Counted from the first letter of the stretch, positions 12,456 to 25,138 are shown. The stretch is 64,000 nucleotides of DNA from Trema orientale (GCA_002914845.1 JXTC01000035.1:398977-462976), one strand, 5' to 3'. Notes: a model not told the origin generated them from the sequence alone. Numbers and translations: made by a program.

Positions 12456-13669
12456 CATAACTAGGGAGAAGTATAATTAAAATTATTATTGACTAAAAAG
12501 GGATTCGAAAAGACAGAATTGAAAACTTATTACTTCTTTTTGTCAAATTGTTTACTAAACAACTTGATTTGAATATTTTCAAAAGTATTGATTTCTGGAA
12601 CCAAATTTGTTCTAAAAAATATTTGTTAACGATTTTAGTTTACATATGCTTGATCTAACTAGGTAAGGTTATTAGTTACTTACTGAGCTTCTAACTTACC
12701 CTTTTATTTTTCCCTCCCAGATTTTAAAGATCGTCAATTAAGAGGTATAACTAAGGGATAATTTATTTAGTAGTAATTGAGGTGCATGGTTCAAATAGAG
12801 GAATTTTTTCATCTTAATTAAGAAGGTGTAAAAACTCGGAAAGTTGATCATTTTGAATTTATTAGATTATAGTATGTATTTTGTATAGTTAATTTTTTTT
12901 ACTATTTGGAGACTTAATAGAATTATTGGGCTGCGTATGATTTATTGGTATTTATTGGAATTTAATTATTATTTATTTTTGTGGGTTGCAGATAGATACC
13001 TTGCATATTTATAAGATTTTACCTTATAGTTATGCGGCACACGTTTTCGAGAATAGGGCGTGACATATAACATAATTTTTGTCGTTTTAACCAATATTTT
13101 TAGTTATAAAGAAACAAAAATATTATATATATATATATGGACCAACGCAGTGAAATACGGAAGAAAGTACACGTACAAACGTTGTTTAATTTCCTCCAAA
13201 AAAAAATTAACCATAAAACTCAACAAATAAAAAAAGAACACTTAAATTAAAATAAAAGAAAATTAAAATTTAGGTTATGAAGAATGACACTTAGAAAATT
13301 GATTTGTGCCTTAATATTTAGAGAGAGGAAAAATAGATGGAGGTGGCTAGGATTTAGATATAGAAGAGTAGAATTATAAACATTATTAATATTATATACA
13401 TATATAATATATACTTAAAGTCCTAGCACAATTAAATGTCTGTACGTTTCTTTTTATTTGTTATTATTTTTATTTGATTTCATTTAAAAATATCACACAC
13501 ACGACACTTAAATTTTATGTAAATATACATATATAGAGAACATGAGATAATATATATGTTAACGTAATATTCGAAGAGTCTTAACTTTATTTTATTTATT
13601 TTCTTTTCCTTTGTTATGCCAATTGAATAAATATCTAGATATATATGGCATCAATATAATATATAATTA

Positions 13670-13890
13670 TATTCTTATGAAATTTCATGTTTCCTTACTT
13701 TTCTTATATTTCATTTAAAAAATTATATGTAAATAGAGATTAGTAAAAATCATCTAAAACATATGATACATATACGTATTCTTATGAAATTTCATGTTTC
13801 CTTACTTTTCTTATATTTCATTTAAAAAATTATATGTAAATAGAGACTAGTAAAAATCATCTAAAATATATGATACATATACGTATTAAA
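13670..13890. repeat. Tandem duplication, 107-bp unit, two nearly identical copies
   Basis: Copy 1 is ~13670-13776 and copy 2 ~13777-13883. Each runs from ATTCTTATGAAATTTCATG through a TATGATACATATACGTATT end, with only two or so substitutions. The near identity in neutral AT-rich DNA suggests a recent event. Confidence 0.9.
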
Positions 13891-14257
13891 TTTCAAATTT
13901 CAAAGTAAAATTATAAATCCAATTTGGCAGGAAAAAAAGACTTTATTTTACTATGAAGATAAAAATAAAAATAAATAAAAGAATTGGGTAAATTAATGCT
14001 AATTGGTTTAATTAGTGTCGGATTCTTAGGATTGTATGTGAATATATGGGATGAGAGGGGTTTGAATCCTAATTAGACCAAATATGTATAAATTTCTCAA
14101 TAAATATTTTCTAAAAAACGTTGGCTAAATTAATACAAAAAGAAGCCGAGCACAGAATGTTATCTAATCCAATACTTCATAAGCTAAAATTATATAATTT
14201 TATAAGCTAAATTAATGTTCTTATTTTTCTTTGTCATATATAATGTAACTAAAAGTG

Positions 14258-14526
14258 CTAGATTGAAGGTATTTTTGGGCTTATACAACATTTAATAGCT
14301 CACATATAACCCCTATAGGCGGGGTCCACATTCACCATGATTCCAGCCCGTGGTAGCTTCCCAAGACCCACACAGGTATGGACTGGGTCGGCTCTGATAT
14401 CAAATGTAACACCACTGGGCCTCACCCAAAAGATCTAGTTTGAAGGTACTTTCGGGCTTATAGAGCATCACTTAGATACCCATGAGCTTTCCAAAGCATA
14501 CTCAATGTGGGACTTAGGGCGTTATA
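14258..14526 (-). mobile_element. TRIM-like LTR retrotransposon remnant
   Basis: On the minus strand a ~122-bp LTR (14526-14405) ends in TGTTACA. After two bases it is followed by TGATATCAGAGCCGACCC (14402-14385), a primer-binding site for initiator tRNA-Met. A ~110-bp internal stretch follows, then a second, partial copy of the LTR core (GCCCAAAAATACCTTCAATCTAG, near 14284-14260). Total size under 300 bp with LTR, binding site and no coding sequence fits a TRIM. It appears incomplete at its far end and is therefore old and broken. Confidence 0.65.
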
Positions 14527-15044
14527 GATAAAAGTAAACCTAAAAAGCATATATTGCTTCTTCTTTTTTTCAAATGTAAAGGAATAATCTTTCAATTTTC
14601 AAGAAACTATTTATTTTTGCAATAAATTTAAATCAATTAGGAAAAGAAACGAAGTTATATACGAAAAAAATCACTCACGGACTTAAGAACACAAATTTTA
14701 TTCATATATATTCACAAAATAATCACCAATAAGCGTTTCCACTAAGAAAATATTAAACAATTACACTCTCTTATAAGTTTTTATTTACCTGAAGGTAAAC
14801 AAAGACATATTTCACTCTCTCTCTTTCTAGCTTTCTAATGGTTTCTCTCCCATGTTCAAGCCCACTTTTACATACGGTTACACCAATGTTAGATTATAGG
14901 AGATAAAACTATATACTTGGGTTACGAGAGAGACTGCTAGGGTTTCGGCAACATTGATAAAGGGTAGAAGAAAGTATATGATTTACTGCAAGAGTAACTA
15001 GTACTAGAAAGTGGATTAATCCATCTAATCTATAAGGCGAAGAA

Positions 15045-15046
<2 letters not shown>

Positions 15047-15076
<30 letters not shown>
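15047..15076. repeat. (AG)n microsatellite
   Basis: An uninterrupted AG dinucleotide run of about 15 units. Confidence 0.95.
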
Positions 15077-15079
<3 letters not shown>

Positions 15080-15229
15080 TACCTATATTTGTGGCAAAAA
15101 AAGGACCAACTAATTTGATTACAACACGTTACTTTAACATAAACTTATTCTATGTCCCCCAAAAAAATGTTCTGCTTATTTTATGATTTGGTCCATAACT
15201 AATTACTAACTCTCATTTTTGAGATCGTA

Positions 15230-16855
15230 TGTTGTGTAAAATATGAATGCAAGTGCATGTATCGCAAACAAGTAATAAAGTAGTGAATATGAGTATCGTC
15301 CCACGAAGACTGTAGATTTACTAAGTACCGAAATTTAGCTAACCCTAATTTTATTTGAATCAATCGACTGAAGAAAAATTGAATTACTAAAAACAAACTA
15401 AAAGCAATAAAAATAAACGAGAACGAAAATTAAAAGCGAAAAATAACACGTGATGTAAATTAATGAAATTAAACCTAGGGTGTCCGATTTCACCATAACT
15501 AATCCACTCTAAAAATTCTCTATCTCATTAGCCTAAAATTATTCCCCTAGTTGATAGTCGAGATTCCTTAATTTATTCACTATTCTCTCCCGAGTTCAAG
15601 CAAAAATATCCTTAATTACCAATTCACTATATTCCTATGTGAATTAAACTAATTAAGAATTCATTAAGATCTATGGAAACTCATATAGCGACTACACAAA
15701 CCATGTAAATATATTCCTATTTTACATGCAATTTATGGCTTTCAATCCAATGAACTAGATACATAAATCTCCTTCCGGTTTCATTATGATTAACAAATCA
15801 TCTATTTAGTGGCCAATTAAATAGAAGCATTAAGAATAAAATTAAAAACTCAACTAGGAAAAATAATTCATGGACTAAATTGAAAGAAAAATATTAAAGC
15901 ATCATAGTTGTAGCCCTAGAAAAAAAATTTAGAACATAATTAAACTAAAAAAAACAAAAATATTAAATGTAAACATCCTAAAAAAAATAAAATTTTAAAA
16001 CTGAAAATAAAATCAAACTAGAAAAATCGCGGTTGAAGAGGTTCCACCCCACTACTCTGTCTCCCACAGACTCTCTCTCTCTGGACTACTGTGTTTCTCT
16101 CTCTAGAATGGTGTATTTTTTTCTCTTCTCCCGTAGTCCTTTTATAGCTGAAAAGAGAGTGTTTACCAATCATTCACGGATTCCAGTACTGTATTTTGAT
16201 TGGTTGTGTGATGTGTCACTTTACAATTTACTCTCTCTTTCTCTCTCTTGCTCCTCACGTTTCTATTCAAAATCTGATACAAGGACAATTATCCTATGCG
16301 GCATATTTTCATGAGCTTGGCACGAATCTAACTCTTCATAGGTTAAAAGCGAGCTTAACTTTGACTTGCTGACATGGCGCTATCCTGTTGGAGGGAGAAA
16401 CCAAGTGCACTAGACGTGAGATGCACCAGATCAGACACCCAAAAGAATCCTCCACCATCTCTCTTACGCGTGGCCCCAGCTGTCCCCTATGTTGTGTCCC
16501 CCACTCTCAGCCTCCGCATGTGAAGTGCACTCTCCAATTAAGACCATTAATCTGATTGATCCAACGGCCAAGATTTAATCCAAATTCCCTTTTTTTTTCT
16601 TCTTTTCTATTTAACCTAAATCAAATTAAAATTAAATCAAAAACATAAATCTAGTAAATATCTATTTCAAATTAAATTAACTTAAAATAATTAAATTAAA
16701 ACACCTAAACTTAATAAAATTAAATAAAACTAAATCTAATCTAAAACAACTTAAATTACTTAAAATCTAAATTAAAATTACTCTAAGACACATATTTTTA
16801 ATTAATAAAATAGTACAATTAACTCTATTTTCATCGAGTTATCATCGTACTTTGT
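15230..16855. repeat. Dispersed-repeat remnant of retrotransposon type (unclassified)
   Basis: Begins near a segment reading GCAAGTGCATGTATCGCAAA and AGTATCGTCCCACGAAGA, a motif I recognise as recurrent in plant genomes at the edge of non-autonomous retroelements. It continues through A-rich sequence with no coding domains to a Leu/Asn-codon-like TTAAATTAAA tract ending near a CATCGAGTTATCATC segment. Only one open frame over 90 codons lies inside and it has no family signature. I can support that it is repetitive DNA; class and exact borders are uncertain. Confidence 0.4.
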
Positions 16856-17009
16856 AATTTTCCATTAAATGGGTTGGGCTCCCTATTAGTCACTAACTTA
16901 TTGGGCTATATTTTTAGGCTTTGAGCACCAACTTCATTTGGGGCTCTAAGCAAAATTGCCTAATTTTTGGGCCTTTTTAGTAAATGTCCCTTTTTCGAAT
17001 ATTGCAAGT

Positions 17010-17305
17010 TGGCAACAAAGTTGAGAAAATGATGTGGATAGGACTTACTTAGGCTAAAATGGCTTTTTGATGCATTTTTCTAAAAATGATATTTTTAGGA
17101 GTGTCAATGACCTCTTAACCATTGGTCAAGAGTTTCTTGACCATAAAAATATTATTATTTAGGACTTTTTGATGGTCAAGAATCTTAACCATAGGTCGAT
17201 ATGCCTTTGATACTCCTAAAAGTATCATTTTTGAAAAAAATACATAAAAAGGTCATTTTTGCCCAAGTTAGTCCAATCCACGTCCTTTTCTCTAACAAAA
17301 TTGGA
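17010..17305. mobile_element. Foldback MITE, ~110-bp arms
   Basis: The left arm (GGATAGGACTTACTTAGGC, AAAAATGATATTTTTAGGAG, then ...TTCTTGACCAT) is reverse-complemented with ~80 per cent identity by the right arm ending GCCCAAGTTAGTCCAATCC. The centre is near 17157. The outer flanks (AGTTGAGAAAATGATGTGG and its counterpart) also pair, so the arms may reach ~17010 and ~17305. Non-coding. Confidence 0.75.
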
Positions 17306-18269
17306 GAAAGGTTCATAAATACTCATTTCTAAGTATATTTGTAGAAATACTCATTATTTTTATTTTATAAATACTTGTTTTTGAGAAATATAAACCACAT
17401 GTTTTTTATACATGAAGTGTATACATTTCATGAATAAAAACTATATCTAAAAATAGGTACACATTTCATAAATGTATACCATGAAGTGTATACCATATAT
17501 AAAATTTACACTATAAATATAAACTATAGGTAAAAATTTATGTTGTAACTGTATATCACTCATACTTTATAGATGAAATAAAATTGCCAAAAATGAAATA
17601 CCCATTATTTGTACATGAAATATATACCAAAAATGTGTATGCTTAAAAATAAAATAAAAAACAACACAAAAATAGGTATTAAGTGTAGATTTCTCACAAA
17701 ATTACCATGCGTATGTTTTATAAGGAAAATTACAGGTAAATCCGTTTATATATAATATATCAGATGTACTCAATACAAAAAGTTAATATACTCCGTATAA
17801 AAACTACTGTAATGATACTTAGCATAAAAATAGATGTGATGATACTTACAACTTGATATACTAACATATAATTTACATATAAAATTGATATAATGATCAA
17901 TAGTCATTTAGCAAAAAATGAAAAGACAGAAAAGTTGTCATTTAGCAAAGAGATGAAAAAAATGATATTTCTTAGAATGAAGTGGAAAAAAAATGGGCTA
18001 TTTGTTTATGAAACTCACTCTAATATTGTTTATTTAGCCAAAAACTAATTTTTAAGATACATAAAATCAAAGTCAACATCAACCTTTTCTTTTAATAACT
18101 TGTGAACTATCTCACTCTAAGGAGCTAAATGTTTTCTATGGAATTGCTTTAGACGGCATAACTAACAAAAGAGCCCAAAAAAAAAAAATAGTTATACAAA
18201 TTGGTAGTTATAAAAAAAAGAGAAAATTTGATTTTATATAGTAATTTTCATAATATTTGAAATCCTAGA

Positions 18270-18490
18270 TGGTTTTTTTTTTTGAAAAATTCCATATTGA
18301 TTTAGAAAATATTATTTTTAAAAATATTTATAAAAATATCATTTTTTTTTACCAATTGATGGGTACTTGAGATAATCAATAAAGTAACTCAATTTATTGT
18401 CAATTGGTTATTTCATGTAACTAGATGGTTACCTCGAATATGTTTGAAAGATACTAATTTTGTAAAAAAAAAATGGTATTCTTTTAAAAT
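18270..18490. repeat. Dispersed repeat, related to 27610-27830
   Basis: Shares a series of blocks in the same order with 27610-27830: TGATTTAGAAAA, AAATATTTATAA, ATACCATTTTTT-like, and a GGTTACCTC/AAGTTACCTC segment. Both copies are diverged and non-coding. The class is unknown. Confidence 0.5.
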
Positions 18491-19084
18491 AAATTTTAAG
18501 TAAATATAATTTTTATAATGATATTTCTCTAAATAAATTTGACGTTTAAAAGAAAGTCCGGAAATTTCAATTTTTTGGAGTTTGGGCTTGGATTTTTGTA
18601 AGAACACCCATAAAATAGTGGGATAAGAACAAAAATATTCCCTGAATTTTGATAAAATGCTCAATAGATCCACTTCATAAATAACAAAAACATTCCCTCA
18701 GATACCCTTACTAAAACGTAATTAATTAGCTAAAAATTAAAGTCCAAAAAAAAAATTGTATGACTTTGAATTCATAGATTTTCTTATTCTGGTTTTCTAC
18801 AGGGTTAGATCTAAATGGGCTCTAAGTAAGTGGGCTCCCAATTAGTCACCGACTTATTGGGCTAGATTTTGGCCTTTGGGCTTCGGATGGTCCATTATTA
18901 TTATTATAAATATTTTGCAAAGAGAACTGGGTTGGGTTTGGTATATCATATATGGGTTGCTTTTGATGCGCAGCTGGCAAACTTAAGCCACCACCGACAC
19001 ACTCTTGACTTATCTCTGTTCTTTATTAATTTTTTTACAAGAAAATACAGGGAGTTGCCTCACATAACCCATGTGTGGAATTAA

Positions 19085-21400
19085 TTTAATTACCATCATT
19101 TCAGCTTAATTAACGATCACAAGACATATAATAATTAGACTCATCACAAACACCTTTAGTAAAGCTAAATTTTATATAGCAATTATTTGATAGAGCAAAT
19201 TCAAAATAACGATGTCAAATTGCTTCATAACTAAAGAATATTCAAATTAAATGAAATCCGATGACAAATTGACTAGTTCTAAAACGAAAAGGTTAGACCC
19301 TCAATTTACATAATCATGTATATTTTTTTACGGAAAATTTCGTAATGAGATATTATGTAATACATAATTTTGGATTGAAGGATTTTTATGAACTTCTAAT
19401 AGATGTTTAATATAATATTTAATTTAATGTGATTTAACATAAGAAATGTGCACTACCGGTAGATATCTGAAAAGTCTTTAATTTGTTCTTATATATAACG
19501 TACATAATTGTATATGCTCATATATTGTTGGTGATTGGGACATTTGTGGACTAAATTCTTGAGAGATTATTGTATATATAGTACGGATAATTTTCCCATT
19601 AAAATTCTGTTCAAAGATGCTCCCTTATTGGTATTGTTGAGACGAGAGGTACCAACTTTTGTTATATGGAAGAATATATAAGTTCAGATATTATGCACGA
19701 GTCCTATATATATTCAACCCTGTTACGTCAGATCTTAATATAGATGTTACATTTATATTCGCTTAACATATTTTTAATGACTTTAAGGTCCATTTTCCAT
19801 AACTCGTAAGAAACAAATTAATGGTTGACTGTCCTCTGTAATTGAACTAACGTATAAGTGAAACTTGCGTTGTAGTTTTCAGCAGAGAGGCACATGTATG
19901 GAGCAGAAGGTATTTATGCTTTGGTATAGTCTAATCAACTAGGAATATGTATAGATCTAGAAAACCTAGCTTAGCTTCGTAGTCCCTTTTTCTTTTTGTA
20001 TTTGTTTATTATTGTACTTTTCTTTTAATATAGCTTTTGTTGGCTTTAACTATAGACTTTAAAATATGTCTATATTCATTCCCTTTTTTTTTTCACCCTT
20101 TTTCTGATAACTGCGTAAGTATACTCTTTTAACTGTCTGTCAGACTCATGAACATGCTACACTCCAAAGAAACTAAATCTAAATCTTTCGTCTACATATA
20201 ATAATAATTAGCTTGTTCATTACTTCAACAAAAAATCATATTTTAAATTACTTCATTTAATTTATATAAAAAAAACGTTATGTATTAAATTTTTAATCAT
20301 GTTTGTACTTAACACTAATTAAAACCCTCACATTTATTGGTTAATTTTTTCATAATTTATCTAATCCTTGGTTAGGTAATGTATACATGTCCGGCCATGG
20401 ACCATTGCCCATTGGTTTATTCAATTTAAGCGTGCAATATTAATAAGGGTTTAAATGATGATAAAACACCTCGTGAATTACATCTGCACGGTTTTATTTA
20501 TTTTTTAAAAAATAAAAATAAAATACAAATTCGTGAAATTCAAATCGTTCACAGTTGACAAAAAAAATGAAAGTTCACCTTTAAAAATATTCCTATATAA
20601 AAAAAAAAAAAACAAACAAACAAACCTAGAGAGAGAGACAAAGAAAGGTATAGACGAGGGTATATATATAAAAGCAAAAGATGCAAAGTAGTTCAAATTA
20701 CATTATTCCGTCAATAGGTCTTCAGAAGATTCGAAGATTTTTTTTTTTTCCAAGTGAATTTATATTTGAAGCAAAACTATACATATTATACGTACTTTTA
20801 GTTAATTATATCTGTTTTGTATGTATGCAATGTATAAATTTCCAATTTCTCTAAAATAATCCACAAAAAATTTCTTAACAAAAGAGTACTATACATTAGC
20901 TTGGATGAGGAAATAGAAGTACTAATGTATGGATCACATGACTCAAAAATGAATACTATTGAACTCTCTTATAATGTAATATTTGTATTAATTAAACCTC
21001 ATAGTTGAAAAATTGATTCCACATTGATTAGAAAATTTTGCAAAATGTGATTACAAATTTGGGTTATTATTAATCTACCACACTACTCACCTCCAATGTT
21101 CAGATTTAACGTTCAAATCTCATAATTAATAAAAATTTAAAGTGCAAATTTGTTTTGATACTAGATGTATTTCTATCAGTAAAAGGAAGGTACTAGATGT
21201 GTTTACTTGTACACTAAATACACGTATATACACAACACACGTATTTGTGTATATATATATATAAATAACTATATTAAAAGTTCACGATATATTTTTGGAC
21301 AGTATAAGAGTTAAAAATTAACCATGGTTAAGCATTTTGAGTGGAAGGCATTATTAAAAAAAGGTACATTAGGGTTAACACCAAAAAAGGAGAGTTAAAT
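19085..21400. other. AT-rich intergenic spacer
   Basis: No gene, RNA or element recognised. It contains homopolymer runs and a short AAAC-type run near 20600. An ~50-bp segment near 18830-18880 repeats one near 16870-16920 (GGGCTCCC...TTAGTCAC...CTTATTGGGCTA). Confidence 0.5.
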
Positions 21401-21429
21401 ATTGACCCAAGTTATAAGTTTTGGGCTAT

Positions 21430-22798
21430 TTTCGTTTTCATTTTATAATTTTGCAGTGTTTGGGGGGTTCCTTTGAGAATTCATCTAAGGCTATCGAGGG
21501 GCTTTTTGACAAATGGGTCATTGTACCTGGTGATGGTCCTTTCAGATTCAAAATTCTTCAACGCAGCCACTTTTTCTGTATATGGGTAAATTTCTAATTC
21601 TATTTCAATTTCATTTTTCTTGTTGAGAAAAAAAAAAAAAAATTAATACATGCATGCTTATGCGCAATGTTTGTGAATATCACAAAATTAGGGTTTCGAT
21701 TTCCAAGTTTTGAATTTCATCATTCCAATACCCCTGTTACTTAAATTTGACCGTTGAGGTTCTGCTTATGTGAATCAATGGCGGACTTGTTGTCTGATTT
21801 TCAACTCTGCTGTCGTTCGAGTTGGTGAATTGGCCAATTGGGTTTTTCTGTGTGAAAGTTTTGTATGGTTTATAGAAACTAGATTTCGATTTTGCTACAT
21901 TTTGTGGGTATGTTACGCTGTTCAATTCTGCATTAGCAAAGTTTATAGCTAGTGGGTGTTTTTATTATAATTCGGAGTATATTTCGGGTTATGTAATAGT
22001 TTTAGATTCTGAGTTAGTGAAGATTGATAATTCGTGTGTGGCACTGTTGCAATGCCGTGATTTTAAAGCTTGATGTTGAGATTAGGACAAAGCAAAAATA
22101 CCCACAAGCAACAACGATGGAATTTTTTTTATTAATTTATTATTTTGTTTATTGACTTAATTTTGTTACTTCCCGAGATGATAGAGTTTTTTCTGCATCG
22201 TAGTTTTTGCTTAAATTTTGGATTTTTGTTGTGAATTTAAATGCTGCGTTCGAAGATTGGCATCGTAGTTCGTTTGATCTATTGTTAAAACTAAAGCAAG
22301 AGCGAGATTTTTGAATAAGCTCTGGGGCAATATGGCAAATAAGACTGCTAGTAAGCTTTGAAAATCCGTTAAATATGGATCAAGATCCTTTGTTCTTTCA
22401 TTCCCAATAAACATTGAGGCCAATTGTTCTTGTCACATTTAGAAATTCTATTCATTGTTGTTAGGATTTTGAAAGTTCAGGGTCAGTAAAAATTAGTAAG
22501 GTTTGATATGAATGTCTATAATATAGAGTTTAATGAAAAGTACAACTGTATGTGGCAAGTGATGGTTTTTCGACAGACTGCTTTTAATATTTTGGATGTG
22601 TCATAATTGATGAGGTTTATTCCCATTTCCCCTTTTTGGGTCAGGTATTTGTCATTTGAAGGTACAAGTACGACCTCTTTGTCAGAAATCTTAAGAGCCT
22701 CGAGCCTCAGGTTCTAGAATCTGATACATTGGTTGAACTGTTGTGAATCTTTATTGTGGCTTTCTGGAGGAAACATATTTGAGATCTTTAGGATAATA
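21430..22798 (+). other. Probable 5' leader and leader intron of the DnaJ gene
   Basis: The sequence is less AT-rich than the upstream spacer. A plausible leader exon ends at a GGTAAAT donor near 21585, and a second runs from after the GGGTCAG acceptor at 22644 up to the start codon. The intervening ~1 kb holds only short frames. This is inferred from splice-site quality and composition only. Confidence 0.35.
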
Positions 22799-25138
22799 AT
22801 GGATTGCAACAAAGATGAGGCAGTCAGGGCTAAGGAGATTGCTGAGAGGAAATTCACAGAGAGAAATTATGCTGTTGCTAAGAAGTTTGCAGTAAAGGCT
22901 CATAATTTGTATCCTGGGCTGGAGGGTCTGTCCCAAATGTTGACAACACTTGATGTTTACATCTCTGCTGACATTAAAATTAATGGGGAAGCGGATTGGT
23001 ATGGCATACTTGGTGCAAATCCCTTGGACGATGACGAGACAATTAAGAAACAGTATAGAAAGTTGGCTCTTGTGCTTCATCCTGATAAAAACAAGTCTAT
23101 TGGTGCAGAGGGTGCATTTAAGTTAGTTTCAGAGGCCTGGAGTTTGTTATCAGACAAGGCTAAGAGACTAGCATATAATCAAAAGAGGAATTTGAAAGGA
23201 TTTCAACAGAAAGTTCCAACCCAAACTGGGGGTTCATCAGCAGCAAATGGTCGTCAACACCCTACCAGTAATGTCGCTTCTAATGTTAGAACTCAACAAA
23301 CTAGCTCTCGGACAAGTTTCACCTCGGTTCCTTCATTTAAGAAGACAGATACTTTTTGGACTATTTGTAATCGATGCAAGACGCATTATGAGTATCTCAG
23401 GATTTATCTGAATCACACTCTCCTCTGCCCCAATTGTCATGAGGCCTTTATGGCTTTAGAGAAGGATCCGCCTCCAAATGTTTTTAAGCAATCCAATTGG
23501 TCTTCTCGCCAACATCCGAATTCAGGACATACTTCTGCAACTACCAACCCATTTAATTCTGGCAAAAACTATCCAGCTACTCAAAACGTAGCACCTGGGG
23601 TGTCAATGGGTTCTAATTCATTCAATAGAACAAATTTCCAGTGGGGTTTCTCCAAAACCGCTGGTGATCGTAGCACGGTTGCAACATCCTCTGCTGCTGC
23701 TCAAGCTGCAAGTGTTGTTCAACAAGCAAGTGAGAAGGTGAAAAGAGAGCGAGAGGAAAGGCAGTCGGCTGCTGAATGGGAGAGGAGTCACCTCTTCAAG
23801 GGTATGACTAATCCTCATAAAGTAGACAGACCACTGAAAAAAAGAAACTTGGAAAACAATCTTATGAATGGTTATAGAGGCTACGTTGGTAATCAAATGG
23901 TCATGAATAACGGAGGAGCAGGTGTTGGGGGTGTGTATGAAATTAGAAAAGGAAATTCTGAAATGGATAGGTTTTATGAAGCTTCTGGTGCCTATGTTAA
24001 GTCCAACAGGGTGAGGGAGTTGTCATATCCTGAAACTAAGAATATGCTTATGGATAAGGCTAGAACCAAAATTCGCAGTATGCTTGAGAAGTGGAGATCA
24101 ATGAGTGTAGCAGGCACAGAAAACAAGGAAAAAGATAAAGTAAATAAGAAGCAGAAGCGGGTGGTGAAAGGTGACAAAGAGAACTTGAGATACAGTAACT
24201 CTTCTGATATAAATAAGGAGTCTGTTGCCGGTAATGCTGCTGATGGTACAAAGAAAGAGGGTGAGCCGGGCTTACCTGTGTCAATCAATGTTCCTGATCC
24301 CGATTTCCATAATTTTGACTTGGACAGAACTGAAAATTCCTTTGGAGAGGAGCAAGTTTGGGCTGCTTATGATGATGATGATGGGATGCCACGCTTTTAT
24401 GCTCGAATTCACAGGGTGATCTCTTTGAAGCCTTTTAGGATGCGTATCAGTTGGCTTAACTCTAGAAGCAATAGTGAATTGGGTCCCATAGACTGGATAG
24501 GTTCTGGTTTTACCAAAACCTGTGGGGATTTCAGAATTGGAAGGCATGAAAGTACCGGGACATTAAATTCCTTCTCTCACAAGGTCAGTTGGACAAAAGG
24601 CCTACGTGGGGCAATTCGGATTTATCCCAAAAAAACCGAAGTTTGGGCCCTTTATAAAAATTGGTCACCCGAGTGGAATGAACATACTCCTGATGAAGTG
24701 ATACATAAATATGAGATGGTGGAAGTCATTGACGATTATAATGAGGAACAAGGTGTTGCTGTTGCTCCTCTAATTAAGGTTTCTGGTTTCAAGACAGTAT
24801 TTCGTATGCACATGGACCCGAAAGAAGTCAGGAAAATTCCTAAAGAAGAGATGTTCCGGTTTTCACATCAGATCCCTTATCACTTGCTAACAGGCGAAGA
24901 AGCTGATAATGCTCCAAAGGGTTGTCGTGAGTTAGATCCAGCCGCTACTCCTTTGGAACTCATTCAGGAGACAACAGAAGCTAACGAGGTACCATCTATG
25001 GAGAATGGCGAGAAAGCAGCGGAACAGATGCCTCAGAATGCCCCGATTAGAGATGCAGATGAAATCATGAAAAGTGCTTCTGTAAGTGTGAAGGCAGAGA
25101 TAACAGAAAATGGCGAACAAACCAAGGATGTCAGATAG
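22799..25138 (+). CDS. J-domain and DUF3444 protein, 779 aa, single coding exon
   Basis: Hsp40-family co-chaperone-like protein of the plant class that couples an N-terminal J domain to a C-terminal DUF3444. The start is the first ATG of the frame (MDCNKDEAVRAKEIAERKF); upstream in-frame sequence has no ATG. The N-terminal helical region is typical of the family. The J domain covers ~66-127 with the HPD triad at 94-96, so Hsp70 stimulation should be possible. A Cys4 pair, CxxC at 190/193 and CPNC at 210/213, forms a zinc-ribbon-like module. A basic, Lys-rich central region (~330-480) suggests nuclear or nucleic-acid association. DUF3444 (~510-740) contains the AAYDDDDGMPRFYARI block and FSHKVSW...GAIRIYPKKTEVWALYKNW. 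The tail is acidic. Its genomic place between PP2C and PYL8 matches my recollection of Arabidopsis At5g53150. The client and process are unknown. Confidence 0.95.
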   Translation: MDCNKDEAVRAKEIAERKFTERNYAVAKKFAVKAHNLYPGLEGLSQMLTTLDVYISADIKINGEADWYGILGANPLDDDETIKKQYRKLALVLHPDKNKSIGAEGAFKLVSEAWSLLSDKAKRLAYNQKRNLKGFQQKVPTQTGGSSAANGRQHPTSNVASNVRTQQTSSRTSFTSVPSFKKTDTFWTICNRCKTHYEYLRIYLNHTLLCPNCHEAFMALEKDPPPNVFKQSNWSSRQHPNSGHTSATTNPFNSGKNYPATQNVAPGVSMGSNSFNRTNFQWGFSKTAGDRSTVATSSAAAQAASVVQQASEKVKREREERQSAAEWERSHLFKGMTNPHKVDRPLKKRNLENNLMNGYRGYVGNQMVMNNGGAGVGGVYEIRKGNSEMDRFYEASGAYVKSNRVRELSYPETKNMLMDKARTKIRSMLEKWRSMSVAGTENKEKDKVNKKQKRVVKGDKENLRYSNSSDINKESVAGNAADGTKKEGEPGLPVSINVPDPDFHNFDLDRTENSFGEEQVWAAYDDDDGMPRFYARIHRVISLKPFRMRISWLNSRSNSELGPIDWIGSGFTKTCGDFRIGRHESTGTLNSFSHKVSWTKGLRGAIRIYPKKTEVWALYKNWSPEWNEHTPDEVIHKYEMVEVIDDYNEEQGVAVAPLIKVSGFKTVFRMHMDPKEVRKIPKEEMFRFSHQIPYHLLTGEEADNAPKGCRELDPAATPLELIQETTEANEVPSMENGEKAAEQMPQNAPIRDADEIMKSASVSVKAEITENGEQTKDVR

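Larger units (their letters stand above)
10495..13065 (+). mobile_element. Probable solo LTR, Ty3/gypsy (Del/Tekay-like), ~2.6 kb
   Basis: Starts TGTGACAACCCG and ends GGGCGTGACA, the paired termini usual for long LTRs of this lineage. Candidate 5-bp target duplications match at four of five positions (TATAC before, TATAA after). Inside is an array of ~40-bp repeats built on a ACAGGGGTTATTTGT-like core (12228-12455) followed by a TTACTGAGCTTCTAAC block; both are familiar from Del/Tekay LTRs. No gag or pol reading frame is present and no second LTR was seen, so it reads as a solo LTR. It carries nested MITE sequence (11482-11786) and is old enough for the target duplication to have drifted. 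It begins only ~340 bp upstream of the PF09713 gene's start codon. Lineage is from recalled LTR features, not from a search. Confidence 0.65.

Noticed and set aside
16860-18880. Repeated GGGCTCCC...TTAGTCAC segment at ~16.87 and ~18.83 kb considered as an LTR pair
   Set aside because: Only ~50 bp is shared, with no TG/CA termini, primer-binding site or duplication.
19371-19384. TTTTGGATTGAAGG, similar to the first 13 bases of miR159
   Set aside because: The match ends after 13 bases and no complementary arm was found nearby, so no hairpin precursor.
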